DNA from: Verticillium longisporum
Lineage: Eukaryota; Ascomycota; Sordariomycetes; Glomerellales; Plectosphaerellaceae
Assembly (NCBI GenBank): GCA_019188255.1
Contig: JAETXT010000002.1
Location: 496,001 to 560,000, forward strand
DNA: 64,000 bases
Direction: 5' to 3'
Part shown: in pieces, positions 34,529 to 45,021 of the stretch
How positions within the stretch are numbered: the first letter of the stretch is position 1
Layout: each line of letters opens with the position of its first letter
Notes under the pieces: generated by a model
What the model was told of the DNA's origin: nothing
Database searches by the model: none
Seen by the model: the letters and a program-made list of their open reading frames with translations, nothing else
Made by a program: the position numbers and the translations under genes

Positions 34529-36129
34529 CTACACACGCAGGTGCTCGCCGCTCGACTCGGCCTTCTCCGCCGAGGGCTCGCTGCCGTCGAGCTGGCCCTC
34601 GGCAGCCTGCCACGTCTTGCTCTTCCAGGGCACGACGCCCTCGACGTACATGGTGTCGACCTCCTCGAGGGAGCGGCCCTGGGACTCGACGACGAAGAAG
34701 TAGGTGATGATGGCGCCGGCGCCGCAGCAGGCGGCAAAGACGTAGCCGTACTTGTAGTGGATGGCGTCGGTGATGAAGGGCGTGAAGAAGGAGATGAGAA
34801 AGTTCCAGAGCCAGTTGGAGGCGGTGCAGAGGGCCATGCTGCGGGCGCGGTAGCGCGAGGGAACATCTCGCCGACGATGGCCCAGACGAGGGGGCCCCAG
34901 GTCGTGGCGAAGCCGAAGATGAAGAGGCAGGCAAAGGCGATCATGGCGCCGCCGGCGCCCGAGTCGGTGCGGGCGTCGGCGTCGGCCGGGTTGTTGTCGG
35001 GGTAGAGGGCGAAGGAGCCGAGCGAGGCGAAGACGAGGAAGCAGCCGAACATCCAGGCGCCGCCGACGATGAGGGCGGGGCGGCGGCCGAAGCGCTGGCC
35101 GATCCAGAGGCCGACAATGGTCGAGGCAAAGTTGACGGCGCCGAGGATCATGGACGTGACGTACGAGTTGCTGAGGCCGACGGCGGCGAAGATCTGGGTG
35201 CCGTAGTAGAAGAAAAAGTTGGCGCCCGTGAGCTGCTGCAGCGCCTGCAGGGCCATGCCGAGGAGGGTGCGGCGCATCATGGCGGGGCCCGTGAAGACCT
35301 CGTGCCAGGCCTGCTCGGCGTGCTCGGCGGCGAGCTGCTTGCGGATGTCGCGAATCTCGTGCTGGACGGTGGGGTGGGCCCGGTCGCCGCCGGAGAGGTG
35401 GGCCAGCGTCGTCACGGCCAGGCCGGTGGGGCCGTGTCGGAAGACCCAGCGCTGCGACTCGCGCAGCGGCAGGACGCCGAGACCCATGATGGCCGGGGCG
35501 ATGAAGCCGCAGCCCATGGTGATGCGCCACGAGGCGGCGCCGGAGATGGACTCGGTGCCGTAGTTGATGCAGTAGGCCGTGAAGATGCCGAGGGTGATGA
35601 AGAGCTGGTAGGCGCTGACGAGCATGCCGCGGACCTGGCGCGGCGACGTCTCGGACTGGTACATGGGCGTCAGCACGGAGAGAGCGCCGATGCCGAGGCC
35701 GCCGACGAGACGGGCCAGGGGCACCTGGTACCAGGTCGTGCGGGCGGTGATGGCGACGATGTTGCCGACGATGTAGATGACGTTCCAGAAGGTGATGCTG
35801 TACTTGCGGCCGTACTTGTCGGCGATGGGCGCGCTGACGAGGGCGCCGATGAGACAGCCGGCACAGAGGAAGGCGACCATGCAGCCGGTGCGGACCTTGC
35901 CGAGGGCCTCGCCGTGCTCGCCGAAGCGGCTGATAAAGTCGTTCATCTGGAGGTAGCCGGAGATGGCGCCGCCCTCGTAGCCAAAGATGAAGCCGCCCAT
36001 GGAGACGAGGAGGCCCATGATGAGGACGCGAAAGTTGACGGCGTGGACGGGCGGTGCCTCCTTCATGGCGTCGTGGTGCGAGTCCGGCATGGTGGTGGCA
36101 CTCGGTTTACGGCTTTCGGAGGGATCCAT
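34529..36129 (-). CDS. Sugar (hexose-type) MFS transporter with a one-base frameshift
   Basis: About 533 residues from the Met at 36129. Sugar-porter signatures appear: GFIFGYEGGAISGYLQM (TM1), ADKYGRKYSI, ARLVGGLGIGALSVLTPMYQSETSPRQVRG, QQLTGANFFFYYGTQIF, GQRFGRRPALIVGG, WAIVGEMFP and a C-terminal ESQGRSLEEVDTMY. The PESPR motif is RESQR here. The frame breaks after GEMFP: the remaining 110 residues (SRYRARSMALCTASNWLW onwards) lie in the next frame down to the stop at 34529. One missing base in the GGG run at 34859-34861 accounts for it, because GEMFPSRYRAR is the family sequence. The overall type is the fungal high-affinity glucose/monosaccharide transporter of the plasma membrane. The break is either an assembly error or a very recent loss. 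Confidence 0.88.
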
Positions 36130-36862
36130 AGGCTGTATGGAGTTTGTTTGACCTTTTCAGGTAGATATGTGTGTGTGTTGATAGTACTCCAGCCAGGAGT
36201 GTGTGGCCTGGAGTGAAGTATTCTGGGGTCTTTGTGTAGTATATGATGTAGAGTGAGCTCCGAAGAGACGATGGGAAAACAAGAAGAACATCTCACGACA
36301 AGAACGAGACAGCGAAACAATGACCTTTTACGCATCTCCAGATGGTCCCCAGTTCTTTCCCCCTCCTTCTCATGCTTGCTGTGTCTCGACTAAGAACCAC
36401 ACCACCTCGGCGCTCGCATGGGGTCCGCCCTACTCACTGTAGACGTCATATACGGGCAAGTCCGTTGACGATAGCGGCCAACCCGTTCTTGCCGCCGCGC
36501 CCGACCACCCCCAGGAAGTCTCACCCAGTCAGGTGCACTCGGCGTTCGCTCTTGAAGATGAGGGGCGGCTTTGCCTTCCCCGCCGCCTCGGCCGGTCTCG
36601 TCGGTGCGTGGCTGGCTGCTAAGGGGAGCAGCATGAGGGGAGGGGGGACTCGAAGTCGCGAGGATCGGGCGTTCCCCGTTTCCGTCTGGGCCCGTTCCAT
36701 CGCCGAACTGTCGGAGCTTAGAGAGTGGGCGTGGGACGTTGCGCGTTGAGCATGGGGCGGGCCATGACGTGGGCCGGCCTGTGTGGTATTGGCAGACTTT
36801 TTGCTGTCATGTTCCTTGCTGGTGTTCGTACGATGGCCATCATTCAGCATCCTATGTCGTTC

Positions 36863-36930
36863 ATCATCTGTCATTCATCTTGCCATTCATCCTGTCATTC
36901 ATCCTGTCATGCATCCTGTCATTCATCCCT
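36863..36930 (+). repeat. 12-bp tandem repeat (TCATCCTGTCAT type)
   Basis: About five imperfect head-to-tail copies of TCATCCTGTCAT, with TCATCTTGCCAT and GCATCCTGTCAT variants. Confidence 0.85.
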
Positions 36931-37329
36931 ATGTTATCAAAGGCCATGCCGCCATATGATCCTTCAGAGGCCATGTCACCCATCGAAACGGCGCTGAGAT
37001 GGCATGGTCATCGATCGGACGTAAGCGCAGGTTTAAACATTGGCATCACATAAACCCAAAAAGAAGGCCGAGTCCGTACTGACGCCAACCTGCAACCGGC
37101 GGCAGCCAGCTCGAGGGGCCCCGGCGCAAACTCAATTCGGTCCGTCTGTCGGCGTTCGGCGGCGTGGAGCCTTTTGACCTTGGTCATGCGCTTCGTCTCG
37201 AGCCGGACTTGCGTGCAGAAAGGGAAAGAAAGCAGACCGTAGTATTCCCGCTTTCGGCCGGTGCGAGCCTGTTCGGTCGTTATCTCGTTCTGATGGCTCT
37301 CAGGCAGCGAACCTGGGCACAGATCGGAC

Positions 37330-37650
37330 ATGGCCCTTTGAAACCGAATTCAGTCTCAGTACAAAAAGCGCTCCATAAGCCGTATACCGCCTTCGTAATC
37401 AGGTTTAGCGCTGCTACTTTCCAGTATCCCCTCAGTACCTAGAGCCCTGATTCATTCTAACGTAATCCACCTAGATATTCACTATATACCCCGGTACGCC
37501 TGATGTCATTAGACATTCTGTAGTATTGTGAATGTACTATGGGCTAATCCTTTAACTCAATTGGCTGTAAAGCTCATTTCTGCTACGTTAGTTGGGTCCT
37601 TCTGGTACGTATTTTTTGTACTGAGATCGAATTCGGTTTCAAAGGGCCAT
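37330..37650. mobile_element. MITE-like element with 38-bp terminal inverted repeats
   Basis: The left end (37330-37367, starting ATGGCCCTTTGAAACC) is repeated in inverse orientation at 37613-37650, with only two or three mismatches over 38 bp. The 245-bp interior is AT-rich and non-coding. Length 321 bp, lack of a transposase and perfect-looking ends match a miniature inverted-repeat transposable element. No clear target-site duplication was seen next to either end, so the superfamily is open. Confidence 0.75.
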
Positions 37651-37800
37651 GGGTGATAGCGTGACAGGGCGGCTCTGGCCGCGAGGCATCTCGTGCTTTT
37701 GACACAAAGCATCGTGACGGCCACTGTGGCACGGCACAGCACTGCAGCATCTTCTTCAGGCCGTCCAGCACTCGCATCGTTCTCGAGTCATTCCTCATCC

Positions 37801-37863
37801 CATGGCCTGGGAGTTGCATGGCCTGGGAGTTGCATGGCCTGGAGTTGCATGGCCTGGGAGTTG
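37801..37863 (+). repeat. 16-bp tandem repeat, four copies
   Basis: CATGGCCTGGGAGTTG repeated four times head to tail. The third copy has lost one G. Confidence 0.92.
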
Positions 37864-39224
37864 CCCCCATGACCTGGCATGAAGCCACTCCTCGATGAAC
37901 CTCGACGGCACAAGAGACTGACGTGCGCTGTTTCTCGCAGCGTCCTCGAGTCAGCCAGCGCCAGACCTTGCCTGACTGACTGGGTACCCACTGTAGCTGC
38001 CTAGGTCCCACGTACCAAGGCACTAGCAGCACGCCGGCGCGTCCAGGGCAGTAGCGAGCAGCAATGGCCAGATCCAGCGGGACGCGGCCCAGCTTCAGCG
38101 GTCCATTTGCAGTTGCGGAGCATTTGCAGTGGAGCTGTAGTGGAGCTGCGGTGGAGCCACGACTGCCGGACCTCTGACATCATGCCGAAGAGCCTCACTA
38201 CCCCTGTCTCCCGTCCTGTCGCTCTTCCGCTGCCCTCCTCTGGCTGCCGCTGCCCGTGGCATGCAAGATACCTAAGGCAAGATACCTGGAATGGAACCAG
38301 CTGGGAAATGCAGGGCACTCGTAGCGGCATGTGGTGCCTGTCACAGCCAGAGTCCAGTGGATGATCAGATCAATTAGTGTATCAATACAGTGCATCGAAC
38401 AGAATTACAGCGCGCTTCACAGTGCAACATTCAGGGCATCTGCTCCCAGTTACAGGGCAGTTGCAGGGCAGCTTACAGGGGCTCTCCAGCGAGGCTTGCT
38501 CATTCAGCAAGTCTTCGGGTGATTTGCAAGGCTTTGCGTCATTCCAGAGCAAACTTTTACAGCAAGGCTTACACAAGCCCTGAGGTGCCTGCACAAGGCC
38601 TGTAATCCTCTAGTGGGGGCCGCCAAGGTAGACAGGGCAGATCGCAAATCTCACTACTGTCACGCGTGAGTCCGTCACCATGATCCAACAGACCCCGTCG
38701 TTCCAACTCCTGGACGCCAATCCTTGACGCCGTCTATTCGGGTCCGAAAAAGCACCTCTTCTCAACCTCTGTCGCTGTCTGTCCACGCAGCCTGGACCCT
38801 GCATGAGATTCACCAGCCTACCATGACGACCCTGGCTCGAGACAACCTGCCGGCACCCACACATGCGTAAGGAAGGACCTACCTGCCCACCGCCTCATCG
38901 CACCCATCACGTCCGCCCCTCCCGGCCGCAGAGAGTCTCCCCGAGCGAGCCCGGAGCTCCATGCCCCCGATATTTCCTACCCACAAGTCAGCCGTCGCAG
39001 AGAGAGACGCCGAAGGAGACCCGCGAGTCGGAACGAGAAAAAAATTACCCTCGCATCGTGACCCAGCCGAGCCGCGGGGACCGAGTGAAAGTCCCGATGT
39101 CATAGGCCGGGAATAACCCAATAATCCAGTTGAAATGAGGAGAGTCGGCGAAATGAGGAAAGTCATCAACAGGGACCAAATGATCAAGAACGCCAAGACA
39201 TAAAAAAACAAACACGTGTAAAGT

Positions 39225-39284
39225 CATCTGAGAAAGCATCTGAGAAAGCATCTGAGAAAGCATCTGAGAAAGCATCTGAGAAAG
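39225..39284 (+). repeat. 12-bp tandem repeat, five copies
   Basis: CATCTGAGAAAG repeated exactly five times. It lies about 340 bp past the stop codon of the long coiled-coil gene. Confidence 0.95.
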
Positions 39285-39619
39285 GGTATCGTCCATTGCT
39301 ACACATCCATACCATAATTACACAGCTCGACGCCGGGCGACGCAGGATCCCGGTCCCGCTCTCGCTCGGCCGTCGTCAGCAATCCCACACAACTCGATAC
39401 TCCCGTGCGGATACTCAGAAAACGACAACACCGGCAGGCGGCAGAGCCCACGTCACGCGTCCTCGAGACAGAGGGGCCAGCCCCATCCACCCCCTTTCCT
39501 GCCCGAATCCAAGTGTCGATGCACAAATGAATCGATGCACAAATTAAACAGGAACCTCGTGCCGCCCCGAAAACAGGCGAGACGAGGAGAACAAGCCAAG
39601 AGCCGATCCACATCGTAGA

Positions 39620-42600
39620 TCATGAACGCAGGGGCGGCGTCTGAAAGTCCGTGATCGAATCCAGCATGGCCAGGTTCCTCTCCTTCATGTCGCGGTCCAT
39701 GCTGTCAATCTGTCGCGCGTGCACTCTAGCTTTTTGCAACTGCTCAACACACGTCAGCATGATCCCTTCACAGCGCGTCCACTGAGCCGCACGCGAGGGG
39801 CGTTCGCACCATGGCCAGAGCCGCCGAGGAGTGGTCTTCGTCCTCACCTTCCTCGTCCGTCTTGCCGTCCGCATCACCCGGCGCGTCGGCGTACCGGCTC
39901 GCCGCGAGTCCCTTGGGCTTGGTAGCGTTGGCCTATCGTGCCGTTAGCCGCGTTCCGTCCCCGTGGGACGGCACCGTCCCGTCACAAACACATACCTTGA
40001 CTTCGGCAATCTCCGCGTCCTTGACCTTGAGCTGCGCCTCGAGCTCCTCGACGGCCTTTTGCTTCTCCAGCGCCGCCGTCTTGAGCTCCTCCAGCTGCGC
40101 CTCGTAGGCCTTGCTCTGTGCGTGCGCCTCATCCGCCACCTTGGTCAGGCTGTCGTGCATCTCCTCGTAGTCGACCTTGCTCGTCTTGTCGCGGGCCTCC
40201 GCCTCGAGACGAGTGGCCTCGAGATCCTTCTGTGCCGTCAGGACGTCGGCCTCGAGATCCTGCACCTTTTGCTCGGCCGCCACGAGGCTGGCCTGCACAA
40301 CCTTGAGCTCGTTTTCGAGGCTCGTCTTGGTCGCCTGCAGCGACGTGAGCTCGGACGTGTCGGCCTTCTGGTTCTTGGCGTCGTCGAGGGCGGCGACGGC
40401 CTCGAACCGCGCCATTTTCTCCGTCGCCAACTGCTGACCCAGCTCGCCGTTTTCCTCCTCGACCTGAGACTTCTCGGCCTCGAGACGCGCAAAGTTGTCC
40501 TCGGCAACTTCGAGAGCAGTCTGCAGCTCGGCGAGTGCTAGCTTCTGCTGGGCGAGCGCCTGGGTCAGAGAGGTGCCCTTGGTCTCGTGCTCCTTGGTCA
40601 GGTCTTCAACGGCCTTGGCGTGCGCAGCCTTGAGGTCCTCGACCTGGCTCTGCGCGCCGGCGGCGCCCTCCGACTTGAGCGCCTCGAGCTGCGCGGCGTG
40701 CACCATGATGAGCTTCTCCACCTCGCCCGAGTGCGTCGTCTCGAGGTCCTTCTTCGCCGCCTCGAGGGCTGCCGCGCTCGCAGCCTCAGAGGCCTTGACC
40801 TGGGCCAGAGCCTCCTCAAGCTGCTTCTTCAGGCCCTCAATCTCGGCCGCATGCGCGCTGTCGTCATTCTGCTTGACCGCGGCCAGCGCAGTCTCGTGGT
40901 TGGCGATGAGCTGCTGCTTATCGCTCGCGCTGCTCGACTCGATGCCCTTGAGGATCTCATCGTGCGACGCCTTCAGCGCCTCAATCTCCTTGGCAAGGGA
41001 AGCCTCGCCCTGAGCCTTCAATGTCTCAAGCTGCTCAGCGTGGCTGTCCTTGAGCGACTGCAGCTCCGTGAGGTGCGTGTCCTTGTCAGCGTTGGCTCCG
41101 TTCTTCGCGACCTCGAGCTCCTCCGCGTGGCTGGCCCGGAGGGCATCCAGCGCCTGTTGGTGTTCGGCCTCCTTCGCCTGAAGAGCGGCAACGGCAGCAG
41201 CGTGCTCCGCCTTGGCCGCCTCGACAGCCTTGGCATGGCTAGACTCAGAATTGCCGTGCGTCTGCGTCAGCTCGCCGTGCGACGCCTCGAGCTCCTTGTA
41301 CTTGATTTCGAGGGCAGTGAACTGGCGTTTGAAGTGCGCGTCGCCCTTGAGACTCTCAATCTCCGCCTCGTAGTCCTGTGAAACCTGGTGAAGCTGATCC
41401 TCGTGCCTCGCGACAATGGCCTTCTGGTCGGCCTTGACCTTGGCAAGTGCCTCCTCCTTGGCGCTGTTCTCCTCGACCAGGGTGCTGATTTGCCTTTGCA
41501 GCGCCTCAGCCTCCTCTCGAGCCTTGGCGGCATCAGCCTTGGCAGCCTCGAGTTGCGCCTCAAAATCGGCAACGCTGGCCTGCAGGGTCGACAGCTCGGC
41601 CGTCTTGGCTTCCAGTTCAGCCTTGGCCTCCTCGGCAGCCTTCTGTGCGGCCTCGAGCTTGGCGGAAAAGGAGGCGGCATCCGCCTCAAGCGTGGCGATC
41701 TTGCCCTGGTGAGCCTCCTCTGCGGCCTGCAGCTTCGTCTCCCGGGCAGATTCCACCTCCGCCTGCGAAGCCGTCAGGCTGTCAATCTTCTTCTGTAGCT
41801 CCGCAATGGCCGCCTCATGGTTAATCTTGATGGCGGTGATGGCCGCCTCGTGTTCCGTCGAGGAAGCCTTGCCCTGAGCCAACTCGTCTGCGTGCTGCGA
41901 CTTGAGGCCCTCTAGAGCCGTCTCGTGCTGCTGGGCGAGCGAGGCCTGCAACTCCTCGATCTTGGAAGCGTGCTCTGCCGTGGCCTTGGCGAGCTGAGCC
42001 TCGCCGTCCTTGAGCTTGGCATCGTGCTCGCCCTGCAGCGTCTCAATGGACTGCTTGACAGTGGCGAGCTCGGTCTCGGCTGCCTCCCTCGCAGCGACGG
42101 CCTCCTTGTACTCCAGCTTCTGCTTCTCGGGTTCCTCCGTGGCAGCAGCGAGCTTCTCATTCGTCTCGGCAAGCTGAGCCTCCAGCTCCTCCTCCTTGGC
42201 CTTGAGCGCCGCGGCTTCCTCGTCGTTAGCCTGATGGGCCGCATCCGAAGCGCCATCAACATTGCCCTCAACGGGCGTAGCCGCCTGGGGCGTCTGGTCC
42301 GCCAGCTCGGCTAGCTTCTCGTGGGACTGCTCCACCTGAGCCTTGAGCTCGGTCACCTCGGACTCCTTCTCGGCCAGCTTGGCCTTGAGCTCTTCAATCT
42401 CCTTGGCTGACGCCTCGCTGGCACCGGAGCTGCCTGGGCGCAGAGATGTGCGAGCCGTTCTGGTGGCCGTGGTGGACGTGGCAGGTCCGGCAGTCGAGAG
42501 GCGCTTTTTCGCGGCATCGGTGGTGGCGCTGCTGCTGGCGGTCGTCGGCCTCGTAAGCCGAGACGTGGTCGAGGACGTCGTGGTAGGTCGGGTCGTCGTC

Positions 42601-43130
42601 GTGCGAGCAGTGGCGGTGCTGCTGCTGACGGTGCTGGTCGGCCTCCTGGCAGCAGCGGTGGTGGAGCTGGCGGTGGAAAGCCTCGAGGTCCTCTCCTTGC
42701 CGGGGGAGCTGGCGGCCGTGGTGCCTGGGGCGACCGAGGTACGGCGCAGCGCCGAGGTGGCGGGCTTCTTGGTCTCGTCTTCGGATGCAGACACGCTAGG
42801 GCGGGATCGGTGGGTGGCGGTCGAGGAAGCCGTCGTGGGGCGTCGAATGGTAGACGGAACGGGGGGTCGCGTGGGAGGCTTGGTCAGACCACTGGCGCGG
42901 GTGGTGCTCGTCGTGGCGGTCGTAGGCTTGGTGCCGGGGGCCACGGGACGACGGACACCGCCAGTGGCCGTGGCTGTCTTCTTCACCGGAACGGTGGCGG
43001 CGGCAGCATCCTTGGCAGGAGCTTCGGCCACGGGCTCCTCGGCAGCAGGCGCAGGTGCAGGCGAGGGCGAGCTTGACTGGACGGGAACCTCGTCGTGCTG
43101 AACGACCTCGAAACCTTCGACGTCAGACAT
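39620..43130 (-). CDS. Long coiled-coil protein (M-protein-repeat-like), fungus-specific
   Basis: Three exons: 39996-43130, 39810-39932 and 39620-39739 (introns 63 and 70 nt, GTATGT and GTGCGA donors, all phase 0), 1,125 residues. Residues 1-20 are acidic (MSDVEGFEVVQHDEV). Residues 20-245 are a basic Ser/Thr/Ala/Arg/Pro-rich, probably disordered region, which in other proteins of this layout often binds microtubules or nucleic acid. Residues 250-1,040 are continuous coiled coil rich in Ala/Glu/Lys, with frequent HEAALxxLK and AKAEHA repeats. The short last exons encode an acidic hinge and a conserved-looking end (DSMDRDMKERNLAMLDSITDFQ). Similar proteins in Sordariomycetes are labelled M protein repeat protein. 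The function is unknown. Confidence 0.82.
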
Positions 43131-45021
43131 GATGAATCGTTATTCCGGGGAGGGTAATGTTCGGCCGAGAGAGCGAGGATGGTCGATTATGTCAAGAGAG
43201 CTATCGTGGTGGCAGATCAGCAAGCGAATTCGGCGATCATCAGGATGACGCTTGGAGGAAAGGGGAGGGAGGAGAGATAACGAGCAATGGCAGGGATGAG
43301 GTCGGCGGCACATTCTCTGGCAACGCCGTGGCTGTTTCGTCTGGCACAAGCCGAGCAACGGAGCAGGGCGATGCCTGGTTCGGGGTTGCAATAGCAGAAA
43401 CCAAGGGTTGCGTCACTTACCTCGCGGATATGTGCTTCTTTCTCTTTGTGTACGCGGCAGCAAGACGCGGTCCAGGAGGGACGATAGGGGGAGGAGCTAG
43501 AAGCAAGAGACGCTTGAGCAATGCAAGCAACGCGTCGTAACACAAGCCCGTAGTTTGGATGCGAGTAACAGTAACGGGATGGCAGATCCGAGGGACCTTC
43601 TGAGAGATGGGCAATGGGACGAATGGAATGGAGGAGAGGAGCGAGTGGTGGTCAAGGCCAGGTCACGGGTCGCGGGATATTGGAAAAAAGCTGGATCGCG
43701 GGTTTGGGCTGTCGGCCAGGGATGGGAAGCCGTCAGGGGGGTTCTTTCCCACGTCTGTCAAGGTCTCCAGGTCCGCCAAGTCGCGTTCTGGCGAGCGAGG
43801 TGGAGGTCCAGGCGCGGACCGCTGCCACCTGTCGTCTGGTTTTAGTGGATTAGGGGACCTGTACGAGGTTCCCTGGTTGGCTGCGCGAGGGGGAGCTCTG
43901 GCCTGCGTTCGGGCCTTTGTCACCAATCATTCGACCCCAAGGCAATCTGCTATAGCTCCACTCCTGCGGGACCCTGGCGTGACTCCCAGCACCTCAGGTA
44001 CCTTGGTCGGTGCGGTAGGTACCCCAAGGTAGCCTCGCCAGCACATCAGGCACCTCAATATGCCGAGAGAGAGAGAATGATCGAATCGCGTGTCGCAACA
44101 TGTTATCCAGTTAGCTGTGCCGATGAATGCGCTGGTAGTTGTGAGATATCTGGTACCATATGGCGGTGAAGCATGACCACTACGATCCATGCACACCTTT
44201 CAATGATCAGGCGAGAACCTGTCGCGGTACCCAATGCAAACTAAGTGCGGTATATGACTTCACCAATCTGAGATGTTACATCTCACAACCACCCATCTTC
44301 ATCCCACCTATCAAAGCAGCCGCCTTTGGGTAGGACCTTGCCCGGAACACCACAGGTCAGCCCAACTGAGGGAAAAGCCACAAGATCTGCAATGTATACG
44401 CCTGCGCATGTCGTTAGTCTTGAATGTCTGTTTGGACAATCTGTCTAGCATTTCTGGCTGAATTCATGCCGGCGGTGAGCCTATGATTTGCGGGTTCTCA
44501 GAATACATCAAATCAGCTCCGTTGTGGTGTTATCTCTGTCGGGAAGGGGGCCTTTGTTTGTCTTGCTTCAACTGCCCTCGGGGGGTGGGCGATATATTAT
44601 CCTCCTTAAGATGCCCTTTGTCTAGAACGTGACAAATGTACCGCGACGTTTGAGAGACGAATCGACAATCTCGTGGTGCTTTACAGAAAACAAATCAGAG
44701 AAACCAATGCATTCGCCGTCTTGTAGTGTACAGCAAGTAAGACTACCACGCTAAAAGATGCGCTGATTGCACCGCAAGAAAGAGAAACCCAAAGCACCCC
44801 GTCAACGCCTGTTTCCATCCCAAATACCCCGAAATATCCGTCATCGCGCTGTGTTCCCTCTGATGATTGGTCCCTCCGATGATTGGCCAACTGCCCCTCA
44901 TGCATGTGTGCTTCTAGATATGCCAACTCCAAATGGCTGATATCTCTAGTTCATGATTAGGCCTGCTTCATCAAGGATTGACGTCGTCGGTGACGCCGCA
45001 GACACCCGAGTCCACCTGCTT
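43131..45021. other. 1.9-kb intergenic stretch
   Basis: Promoter region of the coiled-coil gene and 3' flank of NPC1. No gene with coding features. Confidence 0.6.

Larger units (their letters stand above)
36130..39619. other. 3.5-kb gene-poor, repeat-bearing stretch
   Basis: No gene supported. It contains a 12-bp tandem array near 36865-36930, a MITE-like element at 37330-37650, a 16-bp tandem array at 37801-37863, CAGGGCAGTTGCAG-type imperfect repeats near 38440-38480, and a 12-bp array at 39225-39284. Confidence 0.6.

Noticed and set aside
37570..38032. Minus-strand frames across the right end of the MITE-like element
   Set aside because: They read through the inverted repeat and tandem repeats and have no protein features.
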